Positions 7,710-16,806 of a DNA stretch of 64,000 nt are shown here, piece after piece; positions within the stretch are counted from its first letter, which is position 1, and every line of letters begins with the position of its first letter. The notes under the pieces were generated by a model. The model ran no database searches, was not told the origin of the DNA, and saw only the letters and a list, made by a program, of their open reading frames with translations. The translations under genes and the position numbers were made by a program. Source of the stretch: Planctomycetota bacterium (GTDB lineage Bacteria > Planctomycetota > SZUA-567 > H5-PLA8); NCBI GenBank assembly GCA_023150555.1, contig JAKLKQ010000004.1, forward strand, positions 86,698-150,697, written 5' to 3'.

Positions 7710-7743
7710 GGGCGGGCCCTCGCTTTAGGGCCAGCCCTTTTTT
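7710..7743 (+). terminator. intrinsic terminator
   Basis: A near-perfect stem of GGGC-GGGCCCT against AGGGCC-AGCCC with loop CGCTTT is followed by six T. It lies 30 nt after the STN/thioredoxin-fold gene and 26 bp before the end of the convergent MBL gene. Confidence 0.85.
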
Positions 7744-7768
7744 GGGCCTCGCGAATTCCTGCGCGTCC

Positions 7769-8614
7769 TTACGAAGCCACATCCACCGGATCGATCTCGA
7801 GCTTACCCTTCTCGCCGGCGCGCAGGCGCCCGGCGAAGAGGTTGGGGTCGTGGTCGAAGAGGACGAGCGCATCGTCCTTCAGGCACTCGGCCAGGAGCTT
7901 GCGCTTCATCTCCAGCGTCTCGAGCGGGTACAGGTCGTAGGCCATGATCCACGGCAGGTGCCGGTAGAAGGTCATCGGCATCATTTCTCCGAAGAAGACG
8001 GCCTTTCGCCCGCCGGACTCGATGCGCACGCCGCAGTGCCCGGCGGTGTGCCCGCCGGTGCGGAACATCGTCACCCCGGGGACGATCTCGAAGGCCTCGT
8101 CGAAGATCTCGAAGCCTTCGCGGTCGATGGGCGCGACGTTCTGTTCCAGGTAGGTCCCGCGCTGGACCTCGTTGGGCTTGCGCGCGATGTCCAGTTCGCG
8201 GCGTTCGACCAGGTGCCGTGCGTTGACGAAGACGGGCTCGGCCTCGCCCTTGGCGTTCATCTGCGTGTTCCAGCCGGCGTGGTCCAGATGCAGATGCGTG
8301 TGCGCCAGCACGGTCACGTCGCCGGGTTTCAGGCCCACGCGGGCCAGGTCGTCGAGCAGCGTGGGGCGTTCCTCGATCGCGTAAATCTCGCGCTGCTTCT
8401 CGTTCCATTTCCGGCCCAGGCCGCAGTCGATCAGGATGTTCTGCTTGCCCGTGCGGATCAGCGGGCAGTTGCAGCGCAGCAGGATGCGGTTGCGTTCGTC
8501 GGCGGGGCATTCGCGCGTCCACAGCGGCTTGGGCACGATGCCGAACATGGCGCCGCCGTCGAGCCTGAAGGTGCCGTCGCTGAGGAAGTCGATCTGGAAG
8601 TCGCCGAATTGCAA
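7769..8614 (-). CDS. MBL-fold metallo-hydrolase (AHL-lactonase-like)
   Basis: The 281-residue protein has the metallo-beta-lactamase motif H107-L-H109-L-D111-H112, then GGHTAGHCG and a late FDHD, together supplying a binuclear metal site. The order of motifs and the length match the lactonase-like branch that includes N-acyl-homoserine lactonases, but substrates vary widely across this branch. There is no signal peptide, so it is probably cytoplasmic. It is the last gene of a leftward five-gene run, 30 nt after tatD. Confidence 0.85.
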   Translation of the reverse strand: MQFGDFQIDFLSDGTFRLDGGAMFGIVPKPLWTRECPADERNRILLRCNCPLIRTGKQNILIDCGLGRKWNEKQREIYAIEERPTLLDDLARVGLKPGDVTVLAHTHLHLDHAGWNTQMNAKGEAEPVFVNARHLVERRELDIARKPNEVQRGTYLEQNVAPIDREGFEIFDEAFEIVPGVTMFRTGGHTAGHCGVRIESGGRKAVFFGEMMPMTFYRHLPWIMAYDLYPLETLEMKRKLLAECLKDDALVLFDHDPNLFAGRLRAGEKGKLEIDPVDVAS

Positions 8615-8644
8615 GGGTGCGCTCCTTAGGTCCGCTTCGCCGCG

Positions 8645-9430
8645 TCACCAGCTCGCGAAGAGCCGCCGTGCGTTGGCGGTCGTCAGGTCCGCGATCTCAT
8701 CGAAGGAAACGCCGCGCACTTTCGCCAGCGTCTCGGCCGTGGCCTTCACGTAGCCGGGTTCGTTGCGCTGCCCGCGCCACGGCTGCGGCGGCAGGTACGG
8801 CGCGTCGGTCTCCAGCAGCAGCCGTTCGGCGGGCGCCTCGCGCGCCGCTTCGCGCACGCTCTCGGCCTTCGGATACGTCGTCACGCCGCCGAAACCCAGG
8901 TGCAGGCCCAGCGCGACGGCCTCGCGCATGAACTCCGCCGTCGCGGTGAAGCAGTGCCAGACGCCCTTCAGCGGACGGCCGAGTTTCTGCTGCTGCGCCT
9001 TCAGCACGTCGCACATCGCGCGCTCGGCACTGCGGCAGTGCAGGATGAACGGCAGGTCCAGTTCCGCGGCCAGGTCCAACTGCGCCTGGAAGGCGCGCTG
9101 CTGCATTTCCGGCGCGCAGTGCTCGCGGAAGAAGTCCAGGCCCGTCTCGCCGACGGCCACCGCCTTGCCGAGGTGCCTGGCGAAGAGGTCCTTCATGCGC
9201 GCGCACTCGGCGTCGCTGTAGCTGTCGGCGTAGTTGGGGTGGAAGCCCAGCGCGACCAGCACGTCGGGGCGCGGGCCGGCCACGTCGAGGTAGCGCGTCC
9301 AGCAGTCTGGGTCGGTGGCGACGCTGAGCATCCCGGCGACGCCGGCCTCCTTCGCGCGCGCCAGCACCGCGTCGCGGTCGCCGTCGAAGTCCCCGTAGCC
9401 GATGTGGCAGTGCGTGTCGATCAAGGTCAT
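8645..9430 (-). CDS. tatD: TatD-family metal-dependent hydrolase
   Basis: The 261-residue protein is full length for TatD/YcfH amidohydrolase-fold nucleases. Metal-binding motifs are DTHCH (5-9), GETGLDFF with the conserved Glu, ILHCRSA, WHCFT and LLLETDAPYLPP near the C-terminus. Family members act as 3'-5' exonucleases on single-stranded DNA in repair or as D-tyrosyl-tRNA-type deacylase-like hydrolases. It lies 49 nt after pfkB and 30 nt before the MBL gene, so it is likely part of their operon. Confidence 0.92.
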   Translation of the reverse strand: MTLIDTHCHIGYGDFDGDRDAVLARAKEAGVAGMLSVATDPDCWTRYLDVAGPRPDVLVALGFHPNYADSYSDAECARMKDLFARHLGKAVAVGETGLDFFREHCAPEMQQRAFQAQLDLAAELDLPFILHCRSAERAMCDVLKAQQQKLGRPLKGVWHCFTATAEFMREAVALGLHLGFGGVTTYPKAESVREAAREAPAERLLLETDAPYLPPQPWRGQRNEPGYVKATAETLAKVRGVSFDEIADLTTANARRLFASW

Positions 9431-9479
9431 GCCGGAACCCTATCTCCGCTGCGTGCCGGTGGCGACTCGAAAAGAGCGG

Positions 9480-10433
9480 CTAGTACTTGCGCAGGAAGGC
9501 CTCGACCTTGGCCAGCTTCGGGATGCCGGTGGTTGCGCCGACGGCCTGCACGCAGTGCGCGCCGACGGCGCTGGCCAGCCGCGCGGCGGCGAAGGGGTCG
9601 TCCTTCTTCAGCATCCCGGCCAGGAAGCCGGCGATGAAGCTGTCGCCGGCGCCCAGGGCGTCGACGCAGCGGACCGGGAAGACGGGGAACTCCTCGTAGC
9701 GTCCGCCGGCCATCACGGCGCAGCCGCGCTCGCCCAGCTTCACGCCCGCGATCTTCACGCCGCGGTCCAGGAAGTATTGGCAGATCTCGCGCGGGGACTT
9801 GCCCGGCCCGGCGATGTGGAAGGCCTCTTCCTCGCTGGGAAAGAAGACGTCAAAGTGCGGCCAGCAGCCTTCGAACATCGGGTTCCAGTCCTCGATGTTG
9901 TGGTTCAGCGCGGTGTCGCCGATGGTCCGCGCGCCGGCGCGTTTCGCCGCCTTCAGCAGCCCGGCGAGGTTTTTGCCGGCCAGGTGCGGCATCACGCTGA
10001 GGCCCTGGAAGGCGACCCAGCGCGGGCCCTTGAAGAGGCGGCGGTCGACGTCGCGGGGCCCGAAGGTCGTGCTGATGCCGCGGGTGTGGTAGATGCGGCG
10101 GTTGCCGCTGGACGGGACCATGATGAAGCTGAAGGGGGAGGGCAGGCCGCGCTTGGCGGCGCCCTTGGCCACGCGCAGGCCGCGGGTGTCGATGCCGTCG
10201 CGGCGCAGGCGCCGCTCGATCAGCTCGCCCAGCTCGTCGTCGCTGATCTTCGAGACGAGGCTGCACTTGATGCCGAGCTTGGCCAGAGCCGAGGCGGTGT
10301 TGGCGGCGCATCCGCCGATGTGCATCTCGACGCGGTCGAACAGGCGCAGGCTGCCCTCGTTGGGCCAGCCGTCGATGGGCACGCCCACCGCGTCCAGGAC
10401 TACGTTCCCCACGCAAAGCACGTCGGCCTTCAT
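9480..10433 (-). CDS. PfkB-family carbohydrate kinase
   Basis: The 317-residue protein has both ribokinase-family signatures: HIGGCAANTA (38-47) near the sugar site, and DALGAGDSFIAGF (258-270) with the catalytic Asp264 and anion hole. It phosphorylates a sugar or nucleoside using ATP; sequence alone does not tell whether that is ribose, fructose, adenosine or KDG. GGAGGG lies 5 nt upstream of the ATG, and the start overlaps the yraN stop by 4 nt, indicating translational coupling. Confidence 0.9.
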   Translation of the reverse strand: MKADVLCVGNVVLDAVGVPIDGWPNEGSLRLFDRVEMHIGGCAANTASALAKLGIKCSLVSKISDDELGELIERRLRRDGIDTRGLRVAKGAAKRGLPSPFSFIMVPSSGNRRIYHTRGISTTFGPRDVDRRLFKGPRWVAFQGLSVMPHLAGKNLAGLLKAAKRAGARTIGDTALNHNIEDWNPMFEGCWPHFDVFFPSEEEAFHIAGPGKSPREICQYFLDRGVKIAGVKLGERGCAVMAGGRYEEFPVFPVRCVDALGAGDSFIAGFLAGMLKKDDPFAAARLASAVGAHCVQAVGATTGIPKLAKVEAFLRKY

Positions 10434-10822
10434 CGCTGCCCTCCGCTCCCGTCCCCGAACGCGTTCTCGATGATCCCGTGGTCCACGAACTTCCCTTCCT
10501 TCGCCGTCAGCCAGACGATGTCGAAGCGGTGCGGCGGTGGAGCTTCTTTACCCGCCCGGCGCTTGAGGTACCAGTGCGCGGCGCGGCGCAGCTTCTCGCG
10601 CTTGGCCTCGTCGACGCGTTCCGAGGCGTGCATGTAGGCGGTCTCGGTCAGCACCTTCACCTCGGTGAAGACTAGGGTATCTCCCTGCCAGGTGACCAGA
10701 TCCAGTTCGCCGCGCGGACAGCGGAAGTTGCGCTCCAGCAGGCGGTGCCCGCGGGCTTGCAGCAGTTCCAGCGCGCGGGCCTCGCCGGCGGCCCCCAGGC
10801 GGTGCGTTTCGTGCGCGGCCAC
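10430..10822 (-). CDS. yraN: YraN/UPF0102 family endonuclease-like protein
   Basis: The 130-residue protein matches the length and motifs of the YraN family: G-x2-GE near residue 11, RNFRCPRGELDLV (31-43) and VFTEVKV (51-57). The E39, D41, E54 and K56 residues correspond to the restriction-endonuclease-like E-x-D...E-x-K metal site. Cellular function remains unclear in general, though a DNA repair or recombination role has been proposed. It begins with GTG, 7 nt after the GT-C gene, and overlaps pfkB by 4 nt. Confidence 0.9.
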   Translation of the reverse strand: MAAHETHRLGAAGEARALELLQARGHRLLERNFRCPRGELDLVTWQGDTLVFTEVKVLTETAYMHASERVDEAKREKLRRAAHWYLKRRAGKEAPPPHRFDIVWLTAKEGKFVDHGIIENAFGDGSGGQR

Positions 10823-10829
10823 GAGTCGC

Positions 10830-12689
10830 TCAGAAATCGTCGGTGCTCTGTTCGGGCAGCGGCCGGCGGATGCGAAGGTGCATCTCGTCGACGTCGCGGG
10901 CGTACCGCGGGTCCCACTTGAGTTCTTCCATCATGGCCTCGATCTTCTTGTACAGCCCGCGGTCGTTGGTGCGTTCGAACTCGCGCACGGCCATCTTCAG
11001 CAGGCGGATCTGGGCTTCGCGGCGCACGTTGCGCTGCTGCTCGCTGGCGTGGGCCACCACGAAGCACAGCGGGCCGTAGGCCTCGCTGGACTCCTCGTCG
11101 AACTCGAACAGGACCAGCCCCGCGAGCATGTTCACGGTCACCCAGTCGGGGTGGCGGTCGCGATCGACGGTCTCGTCCTTCTTCAGCACCTTGTGGATCT
11201 CGGAGCGCGCGCGCTCCAGCAGCGCCATGCGTTCTCGGTGGTCCAGCCCCGCGCGCTGGCTCTTGCGGTACAGGTCTCGCGCCAGGTGGTAGTGGGCGAA
11301 GAAGCTCTCGGGCTGCTTCAGCGTCGCGTCGAAGAAGAGATCTTCGTCGCTGCGGAAGACCGCGCTGCGCTGCAGGCCCATCGCCGCGAACAGGGTCAGG
11401 GCCATGCCCCCGGCCAGGACCAGCAGCTTCGCCCGCGCCGCACCGTTGCGCACGAAGCGCAGGCGGTAGACGATTCCCTCTGCGGCGATCGCCAGCAGCA
11501 CGCCCGCCATCGGCAGTGCGAAGTAGAGGTAGCGGTCCTGGAAGAGGTACGAGATCGTGCGCGGCGCCATCGTCGGCCCCACCGCCATCAGCGCGCCGCC
11601 GCCCAGCACCACCAGCCGGCGCCAGCCCGTGGGCACCCAGGCGAAGAACAACAAGGTCCCCAAAAGCAGCGCCGCTGTGCCCACGACCCACGGATGGGCC
11701 GCGTCCTGCACCGTTTCGATGCCGTAGCAGAAGCTCAGCGGCCACGGCACGATCGTCTTCGCGATGTAGCGGCCCGCCAGCGCGAAGCTCGTTAACGCCC
11801 AGGCCCGGTAGCTGCCGCCGGTCAGGTCCAGCACGTCGCGATGTCCGGCCTCGCGCGCCACCAGGCCCGCGCAGACCGCGAAGACCAGCACCGTGCTGGC
11901 GCGCACGTCGCGCCCCAGCCGCCGGCCCTTGATCCACAGGATCTCGGTCAGGATCAGCACCGGCGCCAGGCCCACGGCCGCGGGCTTGCTCAACAGCGCC
12001 GCCGCGAACGCCAGCAGCGCCAGGAAATAGCTGCGCGCCTTCGGGGGCTTCAGACGCGTGGGATCCTGCTCGTCGGGGCCGCCGCTGACCCACAGCCACC
12101 ACGCCAGCGCCGCGAAGAACAGCGCTTGAACGTTGTTGCGCTCGGCCGCCCACGCTACCGACTCGACGCACGTCGGATGGAAGAAGAAGAACGCGCTGCC
12201 CAGTGCCGCCGCCCACGTCTGTCCGTCCGGATGGCGGTAGTCGCGGTTCATTTCGTCGATCGCGAAGCTCTTGGCCGGCGGCTTCGGGATCAGGGCCAGT
12301 GCGATGCGGAACAGCAGCAGCGCCGTGCCCAGGTGGAAGAGCAGGTTCACCAGCCGGAAGGTCCAGGGGCGGTTACCGACGAGGCGGTACTGCAGGCCCA
12401 GCGTGAAGTACGTCAGTGGGATGTACTGCCCGTAGTAGCCCTCGAAGTCCCCCACGGGCGGGCGCGCCACCTGCTCCAGCGCTTCGGGCGTGAGCCCCTG
12501 CTTGCTGATGGGGTTCTCCACAACCATCTTGACGTCGTCGTATTCGAGGAACGGTTCGAAGAGCGAGAACGCGACCAGCGACGGCGAACCAAGGACCAGC
12601 ACTGCGACCAGGACCCAGCCCGCCTTCACGGGGCGTTTGACGGGGGCCGCCGCCAGCAGGGGTGTGCGGTCGGGATCTTCGGCGGCCAT
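10830..12689 (-). CDS. GT-C type membrane glycosyltransferase with helical C-terminal domain (TMTC-like)
   Basis: The 619-residue protein has about ten hydrophobic segments over residues 25-430 and a soluble helical tail from about 440. The acidic pair in LEYDDVKMVVENP (48-60), just after the first membrane segment, is the first-loop motif of GT-C enzymes such as protein O-mannosyltransferases and TMTC proteins. These transfer sugars from lipid carriers on the outer face of the inner membrane. The tail could hold TPR-like helices but lacks a clear repeat. GAGGA lies 3-4 nt before the ATG. It is first gene of a run continuing through yraN, pfkB, tatD and the MBL hydrolase. Confidence 0.75.
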   Translation of the reverse strand: MAAEDPDRTPLLAAAPVKRPVKAGWVLVAVLVLGSPSLVAFSLFEPFLEYDDVKMVVENPISKQGLTPEALEQVARPPVGDFEGYYGQYIPLTYFTLGLQYRLVGNRPWTFRLVNLLFHLGTALLLFRIALALIPKPPAKSFAIDEMNRDYRHPDGQTWAAALGSAFFFFHPTCVESVAWAAERNNVQALFFAALAWWLWVSGGPDEQDPTRLKPPKARSYFLALLAFAAALLSKPAAVGLAPVLILTEILWIKGRRLGRDVRASTVLVFAVCAGLVAREAGHRDVLDLTGGSYRAWALTSFALAGRYIAKTIVPWPLSFCYGIETVQDAAHPWVVGTAALLLGTLLFFAWVPTGWRRLVVLGGGALMAVGPTMAPRTISYLFQDRYLYFALPMAGVLLAIAAEGIVYRLRFVRNGAARAKLLVLAGGMALTLFAAMGLQRSAVFRSDEDLFFDATLKQPESFFAHYHLARDLYRKSQRAGLDHRERMALLERARSEIHKVLKKDETVDRDRHPDWVTVNMLAGLVLFEFDEESSEAYGPLCFVVAHASEQQRNVRREAQIRLLKMAVREFERTNDRGLYKKIEAMMEELKWDPRYARDVDEMHLRIRRPLPEQSTDDF

Positions 12690-12906
12690 CGATCCTCGGC
12701 GGGTTCGAGCGCTCGAATCGGGGCCCGCTCCCCTGCGGGCTCAACCGGCATGGTGCGTCGCGGGATAGCTGTCGGCGCAGTCTACCAAATCGCCTCGGTG
12801 CTGGCCAAGGCTTGCGAAAGCCTAGAAAGGGTTTCCCGGCAAAGCAGCTTGCATTCGGCCGGAAAGGCATTATGGAACTGGTGAGTCCGGAATACAAGGT
12901 TGTTAG

Positions 12907-14580
12907 GTGAAACAGGCCTGGCGCCTTGTTGAGATTCGCCTTGTGAGCCAGTCGACTACAAATCCACTTCCGGGGCCTGAGGATACGGCCTCTACCGGCG
13001 AGACCGCCCGCCTGCCGGGCGAGGCTGCCGCCTCGCAGGGCTTCTATCCCCCCGTGCCGGAAGCCCAGCTCAAGCGCAGCCTTGGGATCACCTGCGTGGC
13101 CAGCGGCCTTGGCGCGATCAGCTTCACGGCGCTGCAAGGGACGATCTTCAACTTCTACCTCGAGGATCTGGGCCTTCGCGACAAACTCGGGTTCTTCATG
13201 GGTTTGGCTGCGCTGGCGGGATTGGGTTCGCTGCTGGGCAGCTGGATCCAGGACCGCTTCGGCACGCGACGCGGCCTGTTCGTGATCGGTGCGGGCGGCA
13301 GCCGGCTGATGTGGCTGGTGATCGGCGCGATCCCGCTGCTGTGGCCCGAGGCCAAGGGCGACGCGGTGCTGTGGCCGCTGGCGGGGCTGCTGCTGCTGTT
13401 CTTCGTGACGCACGCGGCGGGCATCAACGCCTGGATGTCGTGGATGGCGGACTTGGTGCCGCCGAAGTGGCAGGGGCGCTTCTTCGGGATCCGCCAGGTC
13501 GCGATGTTCGCCGGCGGCGCGGTGGCGCGGCTGGGCTTCGGCCATTACCTCGACGCGCACCGCAATCCCGAGGGCTACTTCGCGCTCTTCGCCACCTCGG
13601 TGGTGCTGGGCGTGGCGAACGCGTTGCTGCTGCTGCTGGTGGTGCACCGCCGCCCGAGGCAGAGCGCACAGCGCGGGAACCTGCTGGCCGAGTTGAAGGA
13701 GACGCTCGCCGCGCCGGGCCTGCGCAAGCTGGCGGGCGTCTACGTGTTGTGGATGACGGCCAACTGCATGATGGGCCCGGCGGTCTTCCGCTTCCTGCGC
13801 CTGCACGTCGAGCTGGGCGTCTGGGAGATCAGCATCGCGGAGATGATCGGGCTGGGGACCTTTGCGGCGTTCAGCATGCTCTGGGGCCAGTTCGCCGACC
13901 GGCACGGGCAGCGCGGGGCGCTGATCGCGTGCCTGCTGCTGCACGTGGCGACGCCGGCGATCCTGATGGTCGCGGGCCCGGGCGAGTTGCCCGTCGTGGC
14001 GCTGAACATGGCGCTGAGTTCCATCTGCTTCTGCGGCATCAGCCTGTTCATGTGGCCGATGCTCTTCGAACACACCAAGCGCAAGGGCCACGATCGCGCG
14101 CTGGGCATGGCGGCGTTCATGTCGCTGCTCAGCGTGGCGAACTGCGCGGGCTTCGTGGCCGCCGACGAGGTCCTGCGCCCGGCGTTCACGTGGCTCAGCG
14201 GCAGCGCGTCGCCGGACGCGCGGATCGTCTGCTGCCTGATCTTCGGCACCGCGATGGTGATACGCTTTGCGGCTTTCGCGCTCGCGTGCACGCTGCCGCA
14301 CAAGGAAGGCGAGGTCGCCGCCAGGCACGTCCTCCGCATGTTCCTGTACACCAATCCCCTGCGCGCGACGGTGCATCTGGTCCGCTACGTCGCGATGGGG
14401 CCGCGCGAGGGCGAAGAAGGACCCTTCGCCATGCCCGCGCCCGCCGCGTCCGCAGCCCCCCCTCCGCTCGAGTCCGCCGCGCCGCCCGCGCCCGCCCCAA
14501 CGGCCGCGCGTCCGGCGCTGGGGCTGGGCGGAGGGGGTCGGGCGGCGCCGGTTCCGCTGCGCAAGCCGAAGGACGACTGA
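12907..14580 (+). CDS. MFS transporter
   Basis: The 557-residue product carries about 11-12 membrane segments (from residue 58 to about 505), with the loop-2/3 motif DRFGTRR near 116-122 and a duplicated half at DRHGQRG, both typical of the major facilitator superfamily. The first 50 residues are polar and the last 50 are Ala/Pro-rich, so both ends are probably disordered cytoplasmic tails. The substrate cannot be predicted. The start is uncertain: GTG at 12907 lacks a good Shine-Dalgarno, and GTG at 12943 would shorten the protein by 12 residues. It is divergent from the GT-C operon and followed by a non-coding stretch. Confidence 0.85.
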   Translation: MKQAWRLVEIRLVSQSTTNPLPGPEDTASTGETARLPGEAAASQGFYPPVPEAQLKRSLGITCVASGLGAISFTALQGTIFNFYLEDLGLRDKLGFFMGLAALAGLGSLLGSWIQDRFGTRRGLFVIGAGGSRLMWLVIGAIPLLWPEAKGDAVLWPLAGLLLLFFVTHAAGINAWMSWMADLVPPKWQGRFFGIRQVAMFAGGAVARLGFGHYLDAHRNPEGYFALFATSVVLGVANALLLLLVVHRRPRQSAQRGNLLAELKETLAAPGLRKLAGVYVLWMTANCMMGPAVFRFLRLHVELGVWEISIAEMIGLGTFAAFSMLWGQFADRHGQRGALIACLLLHVATPAILMVAGPGELPVVALNMALSSICFCGISLFMWPMLFEHTKRKGHDRALGMAAFMSLLSVANCAGFVAADEVLRPAFTWLSGSASPDARIVCCLIFGTAMVIRFAAFALACTLPHKEGEVAARHVLRMFLYTNPLRATVHLVRYVAMGPREGEEGPFAMPAPAASAAPPPLESAAPPAPAPTAARPALGLGGGGRAAPVPLRKPKDD

Positions 14581-14937
14581 GCGCCCCGCCACCGATAAAT
14601 TCTGCCGGTCGAAAAGGAATTTCGCGCCGAAACGAAAGCGATATCTCGAAACTCACGTCGTGCAATGCGCCTATTGGTAACAGTTTCACCATGCACATGG
14701 GGAATTCCACTTTTGTACATCAACATGGTGCAATTTTTCACGAAAAATAAGGAGTTACAAGATCGATGCACCCCGTGCAATCAAGGACTTATGACGCTTT
14801 TGCGCGACGTGCTGCGCGGGGTGCAAATAGGGTTTACGTGAACGCGGGGTGTTACGCTGCACCATGCGAGGGCTAAAACGAGCGTTGCCGCGCGGCGGGC
14901 TCCCGGACAAACTGGAACCGTTGCGGAGACAGGACCG
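14581..14937 (+). other. intergenic stretch, mostly without recognisable features
   Basis: This stretch lies between the MFS and PKD genes. It contains a 9-bp inverted repeat TGCACCCCG (14767-14775) and CGGGGTGCA (14817-14825) separated by 41 nt, a locally AT-rich patch around 14700-14765, and a possible 36-codon ORF listed separately. I see no terminator with a T run and no known riboswitch. Confidence 0.5.
14766..14876 (+). CDS. possible 36-residue small protein
   Basis: ATG at 14766 follows AAGGAG (14749-14754) with an 11-nt spacer, longer than ideal. The frame runs 36 codons to TAA and encodes an Arg/Ala-rich peptide with two Cys near its end (GCYAAPC). It overlaps the inverted repeat in this gap, so the apparent ORF may be incidental to an RNA structure. 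Confidence 0.2.
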   Translation: MHPVQSRTYDAFARRAARGANRVYVNAGCYAAPCEG

Positions 14938-15492
14938 ATGCCGCAGGCCGACGAAAACGCGGGCGCCCCGCCACCCCCGCAAGCCCGCGCGCGCGCGCCG
15001 AGGATCCCGCGCGCGCCGTGGCTGGCGCTGGGGCTGCTGGTCGCCGCCGCCGCGCTGGCGACGGTCTGGCAGCGCTGGTCGGACCTCGCGCCCGCCGGAA
15101 CCGCCCATGCCGCGAAGACCGAAGCGCCTGCGCGGCCCATGCCTGCCGATGAATCCAAGTCCGTGCCGCTGCCACCGCAAGCCGCGCCGCCGCCGCCCGC
15201 GCCTATCGAAACCACGGCCGAACGCAAAGCGTATGACGAGTTCCGCGTACGGCTGGATGTTTCAGCTTCCGACAAGGACGGCGACCCGCTTACGTACGCG
15301 TGGGTGCAGACCGGCGGACCCAGCGTGACGCTCCACGGCGCGGACAAACCCCACGCCTGGTTCGTCCCGAAAGAGCCGGGTCGCTATGTCTTCGAGATCC
15401 GCGTCGGCGACGGAACGAACACGACCGTCGCGCAGGTCGTGCGAACCGTAGGCGAGGCCGACTTCGCCAGCCGTTCCCCCGGAAAGGAATGA
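14938..15492 (+). CDS. membrane-anchored PKD/cadherin-like domain protein
   Basis: The 184-residue protein has a Pro/Arg-rich N-terminus, one hydrophobic segment (about 29-45) and a Pro-rich linker. A C-terminal beta-sandwich of PKD or REJ type follows, recognisable from SASDKDGDPLTYAWVQTGG, PGRYVFEIRVGDG and the final strand TVAQVVRTV. Such domains bind proteins or glycans outside the cytoplasm. GGAGA lies 8 nt before the ATG. Its TGA overlaps the start of the SGNH esterase gene (ATGA), so the two are translated together. Confidence 0.75.
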   Translation: MPQADENAGAPPPPQARARAPRIPRAPWLALGLLVAAAALATVWQRWSDLAPAGTAHAAKTEAPARPMPADESKSVPLPPQAAPPPPAPIETTAERKAYDEFRVRLDVSASDKDGDPLTYAWVQTGGPSVTLHGADKPHAWFVPKEPGRYVFEIRVGDGTNTTVAQVVRTVGEADFASRSPGKE

Positions 15493-16649
15493 GCATGTCC
15501 AACGACCGCAGCATCCCGATCGGGAAGTTCGACAAGAAGATGGCGCCCGAGGCGAAGGCGCCCGACGCCGCGCCCGAGCCGGAACTGGAGTGGCACTTGC
15601 CGCACGCCGCGCCGCTGCGGCTGGCAGGGTTCGCCTGGTTCGCGCAGGACCGGCTCTACCGCCGCATGCCGAAGCAGCCGGCCGAGGCGCTGCCGGAGGC
15701 CGTCGACGGGCTGGCCAACTGCACCGCCGGCGGGCAGACGGCCTTCCGCACCGACTCGCCGGTCGTCGCCGTGAAAGTAAAGCTGCGCGCGCCCGCGAAC
15801 ATGGACCACATGCCGGCGACGGGGCAGTGCGGCTTCGACGCGTATCTGGGCGAACCCGGCGCGGCGGAGCCGAAGAGCAAGCCGCGCTTCGTCGGCATCA
15901 CGCGCTTCAAGACGAAGGACCAGGAGTACACCGCGAAACTCTTCACCGCGGCGGACGACGACGAGACCGCCGCGGCCGGCGAGCTGCGGCACATCACGAT
16001 CAACTTTCCCCTCTATCAGGGTGTCGACGAGGTCCACGTGGGGCTGGCGAAGGGCGCGCGCGTCGAGGCGCCCAAGCCCTGGGCGCGCCCGCGCCCGGTG
16101 CTCGTGTACGGCACCAGCATCACGCAGGGCGGCTGCGCGGCGCGGCCGGGCATGGCCTACACGAACATCCTCAGCCGCATGCTGAACGTCGAGGTCGTCA
16201 ACCTGGGCTTCAGCGGCAGCGGAAAGGGCGAGCCCGAAGTCGCGCGCACCATTGCGTCGGTGCCCGACCCGCAGATGCTGGTGCTCGACTACGAAGCCAA
16301 CGCGATGGGCACCGAGAAGTATCGCGAGTCGCTGCCGGTCTTCGTCGAGATCCTGCGCGCGAAGCATCCCAAGGTCCCGCTGCTGGTCGTCAGCCGCATC
16401 CAGCTCACGTCGCAGCAACTGAGTCCCGCGAAGCGCGCCGACGCCGGCGTGCGCCTGGCCATGCAGAAGGAGCTGGTCGAGAAGCGCCGCGCGGCTGGCG
16501 ACAAGGCGATCCACTTTTTCGAGGGCACCACGCTGCTGGGCGAGGACTGGGACGAGTGCACCGTGGACGGTTCGCACCCCACCGACCTGGGATTCGCGCG
16601 CATGGCGTACGGCCTGGAGCCGACGTTCCGGCGCATGCTCAAGCTTTGA
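15489..16649 (+). CDS. SGNH/GDSL-family esterase with N-terminal beta-sandwich
   Basis: The 386-residue protein has an N-terminal jelly-roll-like part (about 30-185) and a C-terminal SGNH hydrolase domain. Catalytic Ser200 is in VYGTSITQGG, Gly in NLGFSGSGKGE, Asn251 in DYEANAMG, and Asp360/His363 in DGSHPTDLG. This architecture (SxNH N-domain plus GDSL) is known in carbohydrate esterases acting on acetylated glycans. No signal peptide is visible, which is unusual for an extracellular esterase and suggests cytoplasmic action on imported oligosaccharides. The ATG at 15489 overlaps the PKD gene stop. Confidence 0.88.
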   Translation: MSMSNDRSIPIGKFDKKMAPEAKAPDAAPEPELEWHLPHAAPLRLAGFAWFAQDRLYRRMPKQPAEALPEAVDGLANCTAGGQTAFRTDSPVVAVKVKLRAPANMDHMPATGQCGFDAYLGEPGAAEPKSKPRFVGITRFKTKDQEYTAKLFTAADDDETAAAGELRHITINFPLYQGVDEVHVGLAKGARVEAPKPWARPRPVLVYGTSITQGGCAARPGMAYTNILSRMLNVEVVNLGFSGSGKGEPEVARTIASVPDPQMLVLDYEANAMGTEKYRESLPVFVEILRAKHPKVPLLVVSRIQLTSQQLSPAKRADAGVRLAMQKELVEKRRAAGDKAIHFFEGTTLLGEDWDECTVDGSHPTDLGFARMAYGLEPTFRRMLKL

Positions 16650-16655
16650 CGAACG

Positions 16656-16702
16656 ACTTCAACACAGAGGACGCAGAGGTACGCAGAGGTACGCAGAGAA
16701 GG
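16656..16702 (+). repeat. CAGAGG-type interspersed repeat, left copy
   Basis: Directly after the esterase gene comes ACTTCAACACAGAGG followed by three ACGCAGAG units in tandem. A reverse-oriented relative with the same ACTTCAAC edge lies at 17871-17912. The pair brackets a 1.2-kb patch of lower-G+C sequence. Confidence 0.7.
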
Positions 16703-16806
16703 ATTGAAGATTGGGTCTTGAGACCTGACTCTTGCGGTGAGCTGCCGCGAAGCCCTTGGGGAGCGCGAGGACCCGTCCGAGCCGCGGACAAGGTTAGGAG
16801 CATCCG

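Noticed and set aside
14767..14825. Riboswitch or attenuator before the PKD gene
   Set aside because: There is only one 9-bp inverted repeat, with no conserved aptamer pattern or T run.
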